A stretch of 64,000 nt of DNA, from positions 2,434,001 through 2,498,000 of the forward strand of contig NC_089458.1 in the NCBI RefSeq assembly GCF_026210795.1, written 5' to 3'. This stretch comes from Rhizophagus irregularis (lineage: Eukaryota; Glomeromycota; Glomeromycetes; Glomerales; Glomeraceae). This document shows, one piece after another, positions 11,102 through 22,534 of this stretch. The position numbers and the translations under genes were made by a program. Positions within the stretch are counted from its first letter, which is position 1. Each line of letters begins with the position of its first letter. The notes under the pieces were generated by a model. It worked only from the letters and a program-made list of their open reading frames with translations. It was not told where the DNA came from and searched no databases.

Positions 11102-12320
11102 ATTAGCATGTCTAAATAACAAATTTTCTTTTCGTTTTGGAAATGACTTAATAGAAATAAAAATAATACTAAAAGAAAAAGATGAACGTATATTAGAAAT
11201 TTATGTTAATATGGCCAACTAGAACCCTGCTTACTACTAAGATATGTTATCAGTAGAAATTTCACTTTCATATGAAACCTTACTTTAGGATTTGCTTAAA
11301 TTCTATTGGTTAATTAATTAAAAAGGAAAAAATCATAATAATGTAACATAAAATTTCCTTTTATAGTAGAATCTTTAAAGTATTTTATATGCAAATCTTA
11401 CCTTAAGTTACAGGATGACCTATTTTAATAGTAGGCAAGGTCCTGGCTAACTTACCCTTGTTTACCACAAAAAAATCAAAAAAAATGTTACATTATATTT
11501 GTTTTAATTTACATAAAAAAAGAATCATGCACAATCACATAATATATATAATTAATAAGATGCTTTTACCAAGGATAGAATACTTAACTCAACACATTTT
11601 TATAGAACCTAACAAATGCAATGAGTTTAATAGAATAATCCATTCCATTTATAAACACTCCCTTTCTTTGCCTAAATCCTTTTTTAATTCTGTAATATAT
11701 AATCTTATTTACCCGAATATATTAAATATTTGGAATTCACAATTATGTTCTCAAGCTTCTTTATTAAATGCACAGATTAATAATCCTATTACTTCACGAG
11801 TTATTGAATTCCTTATTTTAACTTCACAATGCCATTTATGGATGAATAATATTAGCGAAATGATTAAATACTTTTATAAACCTCACAAATCTTTCAATCG
11901 TTTAGAAAATTTGTTATGTATTTTTACCTTTTATAACCTTTTGTTCCATCCTACCATAAAATTTAATGTCACAGGTGGTTTACATCCTATAAGTTACTTT
12001 ATCACAGATCCAAAGAAATATTTTGGATTCATTAAATCACTAAAAAACAAAGACATATTTTTTTTAGATCAAATTATTAGTAACAATGGAGTCTTCTTAA
12101 AAATGTAAAAGGAAATCAAAAAATTTTTTAAAGTTAAAAAAGAACGTAGACCTAAATGGTACAATTTTTTAAAAGACAATATTGTCTTAAATCCTACAAC
12201 AAATCGTCTACAATTCACAACACAAGTAGATAATTCAACATTAAACTTCAAATTTCCTCGCCTTAAAATTATCAAGTATAATAACTTTACATTTCAATGT
12301 AAAAATCAATAGGCAGCTTT
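11102..12320 (+). pseudogene. LINE post-RT region remnant
   Basis: From 11110 the LINE reads NNKFSFRFGNDLIEIK until the family A MITE at 11221. Beyond it, an open stretch of about 216 codons (11458-12108) includes NKMLLPRIEYLTQHIF, the conserved post-palm segment of these LINEs. After a stop, KWYNFLKDNIVLNPTTN and LNFKFPRLKIIKYNN continue in the same sense up to about 12312. Its surprisingly long open frame is AT-biased and needs no selection to explain it. Confidence 0.7.
11221..11444. mobile_element. MITE family A, copy 1 (224 bp)
   Basis: The ends read AGAACCCTGCTTACT and, inverted, AGGACCTTGCCTACT. The 8-bp target duplication is ggccaact (11213-11220) and ggctaact (11445-11452). The inner core aaattctattggttaatta is shared by all four family A copies. 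It sits in the LINE, where excision restores YVNMANLPLFT. Confidence 0.9.
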
Positions 12321-12350
12321 TTGGTTACCATGCATTTCAAATATCGTTTA

Positions 12351-12556
12351 GGGAATGGCCAGAAATGATGTAATTTAAATTTTAGAATTTTTGACCCCTC
12401 CTTATGTCATCATTCATTTTAGGAAATGTAAAATTAAAACACAATTCTGGCTAAAATTATATTAACTACAAGTGTCTAAAAATGGAAGGTGTGTAACATC
12501 ATTATGGTCTTAACCCCTCCCTCTCTTAGGAAATAACGTTATTTCTGGCCATTCTC
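12351..12556. mobile_element. 206-bp TTA-flanked MITE
   Basis: Inverted ends GGGAATGGCCAGAAAT and GAGAATGGCCAGAAAT, with TTA at 12348-12350 and 12557-12559. A 3-bp TTA duplication and a GGCC-containing terminus are typical of PIF/Harbinger derivatives. Confidence 0.75.
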
Positions 12557-13217
12557 TTATAGAAAAATCCTTGAAAAATCCTACTTTTCTTGTAACGCTC
12601 CAAAAGTTTACTTATAACATTATGTACTTATTACAGATCAATTATTAACTAGATTACTACTACCCTCATCGCAATTAAATTTAGTTACACCTTTGTCACA
12701 GTTGAGCTTTATGATTCATTCTATATAAGAGACATACATCTTAGATGTATAATTAGTTATCTTTCTAATTTCACGATCTCTTTACATGCTAATTTACATA
12801 GAAAAATAATAATGATCAGTTCAAAAATATTTTTATAATACACAAACCATATAGTGAAATACGTGCAGATGTCTTTAAAAATTATAAAATGAAAACAAAT
12901 CTATACTATAGAGATAGAAATTCAATTCCTTAAATAGATAACAACATTTCATATAATTTTTTTGATCCTAATTGTAAATTAGTTAATATCCTTTTATTAC
13001 CTAATAGTATTTTTAATTCATTTTATTCATTAATTAATAGACTTTCCTGTTATATAACTTTAGAATTTTACACTAATGGTTCATTAAAAAGAGATGAAAA
13101 TATTTCCAGAATGGGTTTTGATTAGATTTTTATTTTCAATATCAAATTAGACATAAAATTCACTGGTACTGCCAGTAACTGGACTAGTTTTACTAAAACT
13201 GAAATTATGGCATTACT

Positions 13218-13988
13218 GAAGCTCTAATTAGTTTGATCCTAATCTGGCAATCTGAACTGAAAATTTGGATTGGTCAGGTTTACGTTGATATTTTAACCCA
13301 GACCAAAATATTCAGTCTGATCTAGTTCAATTTTAGATTATAAATCTAATCTAGACCAAATTTTACGGATTAGACCAGACTGGATCAAATAAATGTTTTT
13401 GCAATAGTTTTATATTAAAACCGTTGTGAAATCATTTTTTTAATATATTATTTATAGAAAAAATATTTTTGCAACGTTTTTATAATAATTTAATGAAAAA
13501 ATGTTGTAAAACGTTTTTTCAAAGTAATTTTAATTAAAAAAACGTTTACACAACATTTTTTTAATTAATTTAATGAAAAACGTTTTCACAATGTTTCTAT
13601 AATAATTTAACGAAAAAATATTGCAAAATATTTTTTTAAAGTAATTTTAATTAAAAAATGTTTACGCAACATTTTTTTAATTAATTTAATGAAAAAACAT
13701 TGCAAAAATGTTTTTTTTAATATATTATTATAAAAAAAACGTTTTCATAATGTTTCTATAATAATTTAATGAAAAAATATTGCAAAAACATTTTTTTTAA
13801 TATATTATTATAAAAAAAATGCTCAACATTTTTTTGTTATAGGACCGGACCAAAATAATTGATTCATTTTGGTCCAGTCCAGTTTATATTAAAAGATAAT
13901 CCAGGACTGGACTGAAATGAACTAATTATTTTAGTCCAGTCCTAGATTACTCCTCAATCTGGACCAATCCAGACTATTTAAAGCTTTA
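13218..13988. mobile_element. 771-bp MITE with internal hairpin array
   Basis: The flanks share ggcattact (13209-13217 and 13989-13997), an 8- or 9-bp duplication. The ends are GAAGCTCTAATTAG and, inverted, TAAAGCTTTAAATAG. Next to both ends tccagtcc, ctggac and similar words recur. The centre (about 13398-13835) is a tandem array of about 60-bp units containing gcaacgttttt and its inverse. Excision makes the LINE read EIMALLTCLIVRLPN. Confidence 0.8.
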
Positions 13989-14077
13989 GGCATTACTTAC
14001 GTGTCTTATCGTCCGTTTACCTAATAGTTCTATTAAGATTTATACAAACAGTCAATATACTATAGATACTTTTGCTT

Positions 14078-14768
14078 AGTGTTACAATTTGCGAATAATC
14101 CGTCATCTGTTATCTGCCACTTTCGGATATCCATGATCTGTCTTATCCGTATGTACAGATATCTGACATGACGGATATCCGTTGAATTTTAAATCAGGCT
14201 AAATTCATAGTACTGGCCTGAATTATATTGTGTAATATTTGTGTAATACAAAGTTGAAAATTTTTTTTTTTATCATTCTGGCCAGCATTACAGATTTGAC
14301 CAGAATTATGTAGTAAAAATTGGATTATCCAAATGATTCATTTAATTCAGATAGGATCCATCAAATTCAGATGGGATTAAGGTTGCTGGAGAAACTAGGG
14401 GGTTTTGGCAAGTTGGTGAAATGCCGAAATGATGAAACTTTGCTGAAATAATATGAAAGTCTTATTAAAAAGTTGGCGAAACTCTGGAGAAAAGCGAAAC
14501 CTGACGAAACTTATTATAAATGCCAAAACTGCTGAAACCTTGCCGAAACTATAATAAAACTATAGTAAAATCTTGGAGAAACTAATTGTAGGATTTTGGA
14601 GAGGTTTAGGCAGGCAACCTTAGATGAGATCAGATGGGATCCATCAATCTGTCACAGATATCCATGATTCGTCCTATTCGTATGTACAGATATCCGAAAT
14701 GACAGATATCCGAAAATGATGGATATCTGATGATGGATACGGATGGGAGATTGATGGATTGGAACACT
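14078..14768. mobile_element. 691-bp MITE with GGATATCCG-type repeats
   Basis: The ends AGTGTTACAAT and, inverted, AGTGTTCCAAT are flanked by acttttgctt on both sides (14068-14077 and 14769-14778). Words such as ggatatccg, gatatctg and atccgtatgtacag recur near both ends. A family B MITE (14378-14622) is nested inside it, so this element is the older of the two. Confidence 0.8.
14378..14622. mobile_element. MITE family B, copy 1 (245 bp)
   Basis: It begins TAAGGTTGCTGGAGAAAC and ends GGCAGGCAACCTTA. The target duplication is gatgggat (14370-14377) and gatgagat (14623-14630). It is made of repeated gaaac and ttcggc words, and its interior matches three other copies in the window. Confidence 0.9.
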
Positions 14769-15160
14769 ACTTTTGCTTCATTATAATCAAATTACAAGAT
14801 GATGCTGAGACGCTTACAAAAAGTCAACAACAGTTTATTATAGCAAGCGATACATTATATTATTGTAACACTTAATTTGACAGTTTAATTAGTAAAAGTG
14901 AAGGCACATTCGAATAATTTATATAATGATATAGCTGATGAATTAGTTAAATCGGGCGTTGATAATAGTATAGATATTTCAATATCGCAGGCGTAGGTCA
15001 AAACGAGAGAGGATACATAATGTTCAATAATAAATTTATTATTAATTTATTAATAGAAATATTAGAAAAACTCTGAAAAAACTTATAAATTTTTGGAATA
15101 TTAAAAAACAGATTTCGCATTGTTTATTAAAAGTAATTAAAGATTTCGCATTAATTATCA

Positions 15161-16546
15161 CTACCTTAGTTGTTACTTGCCAAACCAAACTCCTTAAAAT
15201 TACGATTAGTATTGAATTTAATAAAATATATTAATTAATAAATATATTTTATAAATTATATGTGTTATAATAAAAATTTAATTAGGTTAGAAGATTGATT
15301 TGCTTATTTTTATATAATTTTTAAGGTTAGATATCAACAATGCTTAGCGATCATAGTAAAAACCTATGCTTAGAGTTACTAATAAAAAATATTTTTGGAA
15401 CCTTACTTATATAAGTATTTTCCAGGGTCTTAATATACATTATAGGTTTATACAAATTCACTAAATCAAAAATGCAAAATTATATTTTAAGAAAAAATTA
15501 AAGCTGGCTAAAATGTAATGTATTTTCAGCATTACTATATATATATATTTTAATTGGTAAAGTTCAAACTGATAAAATTGCCTGGCTAAAAATGCTAAAG
15601 TATAATTATAAAAAAAACAACAGGTTATGAATGTATTATCCTAATATCTGTTTGATTATAATAAACAAACTTTTAAAAAATTTACATGAGACGTAGAAAA
15701 GAATTATAGAAAGTGTGTTAATGAAACAAAAAAATGTGATGTGAAATTAAGAATCTGATCATCTGAAGATATAGATACAAAAGATGAAAAAAGAGCTGGT
15801 ATCTATGAAGTTAGATTTTACTTATTAATTATAGTATTTTTTGCATTGCAGTTAATAAAATATGTTTCTTTATACTATATTTATAAATTAAAAATATCAT
15901 TAAAAATTTATTAAAATGTAGATGATTATTGTTAAATTATTATTAAAATATCTAATTAAATAATCTTTAATATTATATTTATATATTAAAATATATTAAA
16001 ATATTATTTTATTTTAATTAAAATAACCTTAATACAACTAAAAATATACTGTATGCTATTTTAATTAAAATCACATTTTTATATATTGAAATTACTTTTT
16101 AAATGTTTTTAAATAGTACTACTAAGTATATTTAATAACATGAAATAATAATTTATTCATTTATTATTGAAATTAAGAAAAAATTAATAATAAAATAAAT
16201 ATATAATTTACATTTAAAATATATTTAAATAGGCAAAATTTAAGAATATTTTATATGTTAAATGCAGTATTATTAAATATAATTTTAGTATTATTTATAA
16301 ATATAATTATTTTATATAGTTATTATATACATAATTTATGTTCAAATTCAACATATTTTCAGCATATTTTCAGTATACAATTTTCTTACTAGATATATTC
16401 ATATTTAATTTATAATTAAAAATTAAAAACAATATTAAATATAAGTTTTTGTAAATTGCTAAAGCTTACTAGTAGTAAGTTACTGTATAATATTATAATA
16501 TATTTTTGATTAGAATTAAAATTCTAATAAAATACTGATTAGCATT
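15161..16546. other. no gene seen
   Basis: Extremely AT-rich sequence with no frame or domain that I can support. The first few hundred bases may be LINE 3' remains. Confidence 0.5.
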
Positions 16547-16825
16547 CACTGGTAAAAAAATGATTTATCCTACACATATCTTACACATATTGGGTACTCA
16601 AAATGTAGAAAATCATACACAAATAATACACATATCATACACATATTGGGTACTAATATATATATCATACATATATCAGGTACCTGATAGGTATACTATA
16701 TATATAAGTACCCGATATGTATATGATATGTGTATTATTTATGTATGATTTTCTACATTTTGAGTACCCGATATATGTAAGATATGTGTAGGATATGTGT
16801 AGGATAGACCATTTTTTTACCAGTG
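16547..16825. mobile_element. 279-bp near-perfect palindrome
   Basis: The left arm starts CACTGGTAAAAAAATG and tatcctacacatatc. The right arm ends gatatgtgtaggata, catttttttaccagtg. The pairing extends through gggtact/agtaccc blocks to the centre near 16687. Words such as catacacata are repeated within each arm. No clear target duplication could be seen, so classification stays open, although the shape is that of a foldback MITE. Confidence 0.7.
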
Positions 16826-19800
16826 ATTATATCATTATAATTTTACCATCAATAACCAGTGTACAAAATCTATTTAAATTTTGCCAGATTTTCTAAAAGG
16901 TTTTTGAAAAATCTGGTAAAATTTTTAAATCTTGAATGATTTTAGACATTTTACTTTAGATTTCAGTATTTTTTAAAAACTTTTTGTGTATTGTCAGTAA
17001 TTATTACCACTGGTAATATTTAATATCCTAAATTTTTTGTATTATATATTATTAAAATGGTTTAAAATAAAATATGTTTTTTTTCGCACCTACGATATGT
17101 TGCATTTTCCTTTTTTAGTAAATTTTTATATATTAATTAATCATTTTAATCATATGACTTCATTAAAATTTTCCATTTTTTAAAAAATCCTAACATGAGA
17201 CTTATGCATTTACTATATACTATAAGAAACCTTATACTATATGTATTTTTGACTGCTCTACAAGTTTCTTAATATCAAAAAGGATTTAGAATGTCATTTT
17301 TGACTTTTATATGTAACATATTATAGGAGTATGACATAATGCAGGTGTGATAAAAAACAAACCTCATTTAAAATTATAAAAATCCAATTATTAAATATTT
17401 TTAATATATAATTTTAAATTTAAGATTAGATAAACTTTATAAATTTTATATAAAATTATATTTAATAGTTTTATATTAAACTTTTAATTTCATAATAATA
17501 TAACTGTGGTATTAAATACCAATGATGTGATTTATAATTTTTGAAAATTTTTTAATATAATATTTATGTAATTAAATAATAATTAAAAAAAATTCTTAAT
17601 ACTACTTGTTATTTTATAATAATACATTTATTATTAATTTATAAATAAACTTCTACTAAAATTATTAAGTTTTTCTATTTATTTTAAATTTAAATAATAT
17701 AAAAAATCCTAAAGTACTAGTTTTCAATATTTATTATATTATCTAATGCATTTAGTACTTTTAAAATCTTTTTATATAAGTTTAAAAGAATGGCAAAAGT
17801 TGGTAAAATATAAAATATATTGTAAAAGTCTCAGGCATTTTTTGAGAAGAATTGTAAGTTTTTTTAGGCTGATAAATAAAATCCTTTTATTATTATTTTA
17901 AAAATAAACAAATTTCTTGTAAAAAAAATTAGTATAATAATGATTAGAAAGAGTAAATAGAAAATTAAAAAATAAATTTATATTTTTAACATTAATTATA
18001 TTTTTAGAATCGTTATAAAAAAAAAAAGTTTTTTATTTAGAATTACAAATTGCAATGTAAATTACAAAATCAAAATCAAAATTTAAGACTAATGCATTAA
18101 TTTGATTAATTTGTATAAAATTTACATTAATATATATTTAAAATATAAAGTGATTAATTAAATATAATCGCGTGATATAATTGTTTATCTTTAGGTAAAC
18201 ACCTAACACCTGATACAGTATTGTATTTTTATACACAGAAAAATTTATATTTAAATAGAGTATTATAAAAAATAAGTTACACAATATATTACATTATAAT
18301 TTTCAATGTTTGTAAGAAAAAAAAAATGAGCCAATTAATTTTTTCATTAATTCAGGCGCGAAAATGATTTTATGGATAGTTGTTTTCTCAACGGTGAGTA
18401 CAAAAGAAAATAAAGAACTTCCATGAGATAATCATGTAAGAAACTCACGTACATAATTAATAATTCAATGTTTTCTTTACGTTTATGGATAACGATTTGA
18501 CCAATTTGCATTTTCGAACAAATTTTTTAATTATAATATAGCACAACTATGACTGATGACTAAATGAACCAAATTAATCACAATCATCCATCATTTATTA
18601 TTATTTTACATTATATTTTTAAATATTAAAAGTTAAAGCTCTTTATATTTCATTATAAAAATATAAAATGGGTCGAGTGACCGATTATTTCGCTATACCT
18701 GTACAAATCGTTAAATCGTTATAAATCACATGATCATAATAATAATCTAGACTAGAACATAAACCGATTAAATCATTTTTTAACGCGAAAAACTTTTTAA
18801 AGAAAAAAAAAATCTAATTAATATTATATGATAGACAAATTATAATAAATCATGTAAGATGACGTATCGACGTGGGAAAAAAAAAATCAAATAACAATCG
18901 AGATTTCAGGTAATCAATTTTTAATTCAATTTGAATTTAGGTAATTTTTTTTGCAACGCAAAAAAAAAAAAAAGAAAAAAAAGGCAATGCAAGGCTCTAT
19001 TGGTTCGATTATGTATAATAGTTATGTTCTCTTTTTCTATCTTACATATTATGACATAAATATCATATGCTGAAAAAAAACAATATTCCACTATTAAAAA
19101 TGGTTTAATGTCCGATTACTCCGATAATATCCGAATAACAGATCAGAAAAAATTCTTTTCTTCTTGTATGCATTATTTATATTAATAATTTATAATTGCT
19201 TATATCATTATTGTTATTATTATTGTTGTTGAATTGATTGGATTGATTGGATACCTGCATTTTAATCGTTAATCGTAATAATCGTATCGTAATTTATCGT
19301 ACTTTTGCAGATATAACTAACAAGTGATATATGATATATTTCTCACATTAATATCACATGATTACACAAATTTTCATAAACATTTATTTTATTATAACAA
19401 AAAAAAATAAATTTGTACGAAAGAATAAAGAATAAAGTTGTTTATTTTTCACAAGTTTTGTTTTTTTTTTATTTGTTTATTTTTTATTTTTTTCTTTCTT
19501 TCCTATTATTATTATTATTTTATTTTATATTATTTTATGTTTATTTAAAAAATTTAAAATGTATTGTTGTTTATTGATGTACAATAAACTCCCTAAATTG
19601 AAATCATTACTTAATCATGAAATCAGGAAATTTCGAATTTTCTTTTCTTCTTTAGTATTCCAAGAAGATTCATTTTTTCTTTAATATAAATAATTTATAT
19701 ATACGTACTGCATTTATATACGTATTTATAATATATGTATTTTATACATATACGTATTTTTTTTTTTATTCTCCCACACTTTTATCACTGTTATGTTGTA

Positions 19801-21619
19801 CCAGTATATGCTATATGTGAAATATGTGAAAAAATTCGTAAAATATATTGTTTTTTTTTGGTAACACATTTCACGATGGGAATTTCTTGTTCCAAAAAAA
19901 GATTAGATCATTGGAAAAAGTTTAAGAAAAAAATTTTTTCTTTCTTAAACCGGGTAAATGGAGGTAAAATCAACAAACACAATGTATATTTTTCTTTGTT
20001 AAAAAAAAAAGCCACGCTATATTAAGCTCACGACATTTTTTTTTTTATTTGTCCCCCGCGTATAAGTTGTGTCAGTTGTCCTCGCGTGACAACACGCTTT
20101 TTTTGAAATTTTCAATTTGGTATTACAATAAATTATCCAATAAAATAATTAACTAAAAATGGTCAAAAATGATTGTTAAATATTATACACGTTAATTAAT
20201 AAATTTTACAAATTTATCTCGTGTCGCTTAGCTGTCAAAAAACTACAAGTTTGTCGTATTTGTCATAATTTGCCATAATTTGCCATAATTCAAAATCACA
20301 GCTTCATCATCAGCTTGACATTTTTTATATTATACGATATAATACGTCTTATAATACGTATTAATATGTAATAATATAAATATAAATTACCTAATAATTT
20401 AATGTTAATAATATTATATTAATATATGTACACTATTAATTAACAATTAAAGTATAATCACGTATAATAAATTATAATTATTATTTTGAATGAAGTTCAA
20501 ATAAGTTCGCTGCGGAAAATTTTAACCGCAAATCTTGTGTAATCCAAAAAATAAAACCAGAAAAACATCGTAAATCTATTTACTCAATTACTAATTGACA
20601 GCTTTTTCCCACATTTCCGCGTTCTACACCAAAAAAAAAAACTTGTTATATATTGTTTGTTACGCGAATTTTTAATTTTTTTTTTAGGTAACGAATCGAA
20701 TTAGATTTTCGATTACACGAAACATAAAAAAACAAAAAAACCAGATCTTCCCTAAAAAAAAGAGAGAGATTTTTTTTTTCTCGCGTTAGTATAATGTTTG
20801 ATTAAAATTAAGTTAAAATTAAAATTAATTAGTAATAGTATAATGTTTGATATTTAAAATTAAATTAAAATTAAATTAATTAGTAATTAATTTCTTTTTC
20901 TATTCTTTTTTTTTAGTAATGAAATGCTATTTGCTTAATTTTTATTAATTTTTTTTGGATTTTCTTTTTTTTCCTTTTTTTTTTTTTTTTTATATATCGG
21001 ATGTAATCAAAAATATATAAAAAAAAAACTTTATATTCACCGAAAAAAATCGTAAAAAAAAACTGTACTTGCTTTTTTTTTAAAAAAAAAGCTTGCTTTA
21101 AAAAGCATAAAAAACACATAAAAAACACAACACAAGAAATGGGAAAATCTAGAGAATGATTTTTTTTTTAGGAGTTGGCCTAATTTTTTTTTTTCGGGAA
21201 GTATCAAAACAAAATCAAATTAGAATTCTTATTCGTATATTATTCGATCATCTTTTTGTACCTGGTTTGGGAAATTTCCCAATTTTTTTTTAAATATTAG
21301 TAAGTTATTGTTATAATCATAAAAAAAATGCGAAAAGAAAAAAAAACGAAATTGGATCCAACGAAAAAAGAGAAGAAGGAAAGTAAAAAAAAATATTTCA
21401 CATAAAGGATATCGACATCATAATGCGCTGTCATTATAATAATTTTAAACTTAAATTATTTTTTTTGTAGGAGTCCCGGGAAACCAACATAATTAAAATG
21501 TTTATAAAAATCATTAAGTTCATCATAATATACATAAATTTTAATTTTTTTTTTCTTTTAATTAAAAAAAAAATCTTTTAAGAATAAAGGGAGGGGGAAA
21601 TGAAATTATTATTAAAGTT
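16826..21619. other. AT-rich gene-poor region
   Basis: I see no supported gene in about 4.8 kb. It contains an imperfect hairpin (ccagattttctaaaagg against aaatctgg near 16885), many homopolymer runs, and one small frame at 19876-19953 starting MGISCSKKRLDHWKK and followed by a possible donor, which I could not extend. Part of the last kilobase may be 3' flank of the zinc-finger gene. Confidence 0.5.
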
Positions 21620-22534
21620 TTAATCGAAAAATGAAGGGAGTAAGTATTCGTGGTGTTTTAACTGAACTATAACATCAGACTGAATAGGTGGTGGTAAAGT
21701 TCGGTTAGAAACACTATTTTTGGAACAATCCACAATATCACTAATGCTATTATGTGGTTTGGATGAAGTAATTTGTGGATTTGCCCAAGGCGAAGGGTAA
21801 ATCCGTTTTGAACATTCCATCGGTGTAGGTTTACTTACGTAAAAAGGTCTTCTAGGAGTAGGACTGACAATAACGGGATCCGAAATTGGGGGTCTTTCTA
21901 TTTCGGCATCCGTTGAACTGCCACTGGAACAAGATGTAACAGGACTTGGAGGGTGAACAGGTTTCTCATTTTCTTTACGATTACGCTTCGATTGGCAAGA
22001 TTGTACATGTCTTGATAAATGTCCATGTCGAGTAAAGCTCTTAGTACATCCATCAATTGGACAATTAAAAGGTTTTTGCCATGAAGAATTAGGATGTGAA
22101 GTTGTGGATTCTGTAAAAATATATGTTGTAATCGTACGAGATGATGGGGAGGATGAATTATTTCCTTCATTTTGTTGATCACGGATATAAAGAGTTGTCA
22201 AATTTTTAAAAGAAACTGCAATCATCTTTTTATTTCTGTGATCTCGCTTTTTAAACGCGTTATCATGAGTTCTTTTATGTCTCGTCAATTCGTCAGATCG
22301 GGAGAATCTTTTTGAACATCCGTTCCAAGTACATTTATGAGGTTTTTCTCCAGTGTGAGTTCGGATATGTCTGTTTAAATGTTCCAGTCTGTTGAATTCA
22401 CGAGTGCAAACTTGACATTTATGACTTTTAGGATTTCGGGATTTTGCTGGAGTCCTATTGTTTTGATCGCCTACTTTCGACGCGATTTTTTCATCAGCTG
22501 GAGCATTTATTAATTTAACGAGGTCGTTAGACAT
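21620..22534 (-). CDS. C2H2 zinc-finger transcription factor
   Basis: A single uninterrupted frame of 304 codons. Two tandem fingers lie at residues 40-60 (C40, C43, H56, H60) and 68-90 (C68, C73, H86, H90), joined by the canonical [10 protein letters not shown] linker. The second contains [10 protein letters not shown], the helix also found in fungal CreA/Mig1 repressors. A third unit at residues 158-180 has C158, C163, H176 and a final Cys in place of His. Between and after the fingers lie basic, Ser/Pro-rich tracts suited to a regulatory tail. It should act in the nucleus as a DNA-binding regulator, probably on GC-rich sites by analogy with Mig1/CreA, but the target is inferred. The first ATG was chosen: the preceding leader is pyrimidine-rich on this strand and no earlier in-frame Met was evident. 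Confidence 0.85.
   Translation of the reverse strand: MSNDLVKLINAPADEKIASKVGDQNNRTPAKSRNPKSHKCQVCTREFNRLEHLNRHIRTHTGEKPHKCTWNGCSKRFSRSDELTRHKRTHDNAFKKRDHRNKKMIAVSFKNLTTLYIRDQQNEGNNSSSPSSRTITTYIFTESTTSHPNSSWQKPFNCPIDGCTKSFTRHGHLSRHVQSCQSKRNRKENEKPVHPPSPVTSCSSGSSTDAEIERPPISDPVIVSPTPRRPFYVSKPTPMECSKRIYPSPWANPQITSSKPHNSISDIVDCSKNSVSNRTLPPPIQSDVIVQLKHHEYLLPSFFD

Larger units (their letters stand above)
13060..14990 (+). pseudogene. LINE RNase H domain remnant in three pieces
   Basis: Piece one ends with ITLEFYTNGSLKRDEN and NWTSFTKTEIMALL (to 13217), where FYTNGSL replaces the FYTDGSL active-site block. After the 13218-13988 element it continues TCLIVRLPNSSIKIYTNSQ (13989-14077), the YTDSQ block with Asp changed to Asn. 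After the 14078-14768 element, KVKAHSNNLYNDIADELVK (14890-14960) gives the C-terminal block. Two catalytic Asp positions are Asn, so the domain is dead. More LINE-like residues continue to about 15160. Confidence 0.8.
6238..15160 (+). mobile_element. dead LINE retrotransposon with nested insertions
   Basis: Along about 9 kb on the plus strand, one LINE protein can be followed in pieces: apurinic-type endonuclease, reverse transcriptase, post-RT region and RNase H. Many stops and frameshifts are present. Seven DNA elements interrupt it, at 7935, 8779, 9912, 11221, 12351, 13218 and 14078, and the last one carries an eighth at 14378. Across five of the junctions (7935, 8779, 9912, 11221, 13218), deleting the insert plus one target duplication brings the LINE frame back together. 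The exact ends, poly(A) tail and target duplication of the LINE were not located. Confidence 0.85.

Noticed and set aside
19735-20025. Frame of 96 codons containing MGISCSKKRLDHWKK, which could be an N-terminal acylation signal
   Set aside because: Only 26 codons precede a possible donor at about 19953 and no following exon could be found; the rest is low-complexity.
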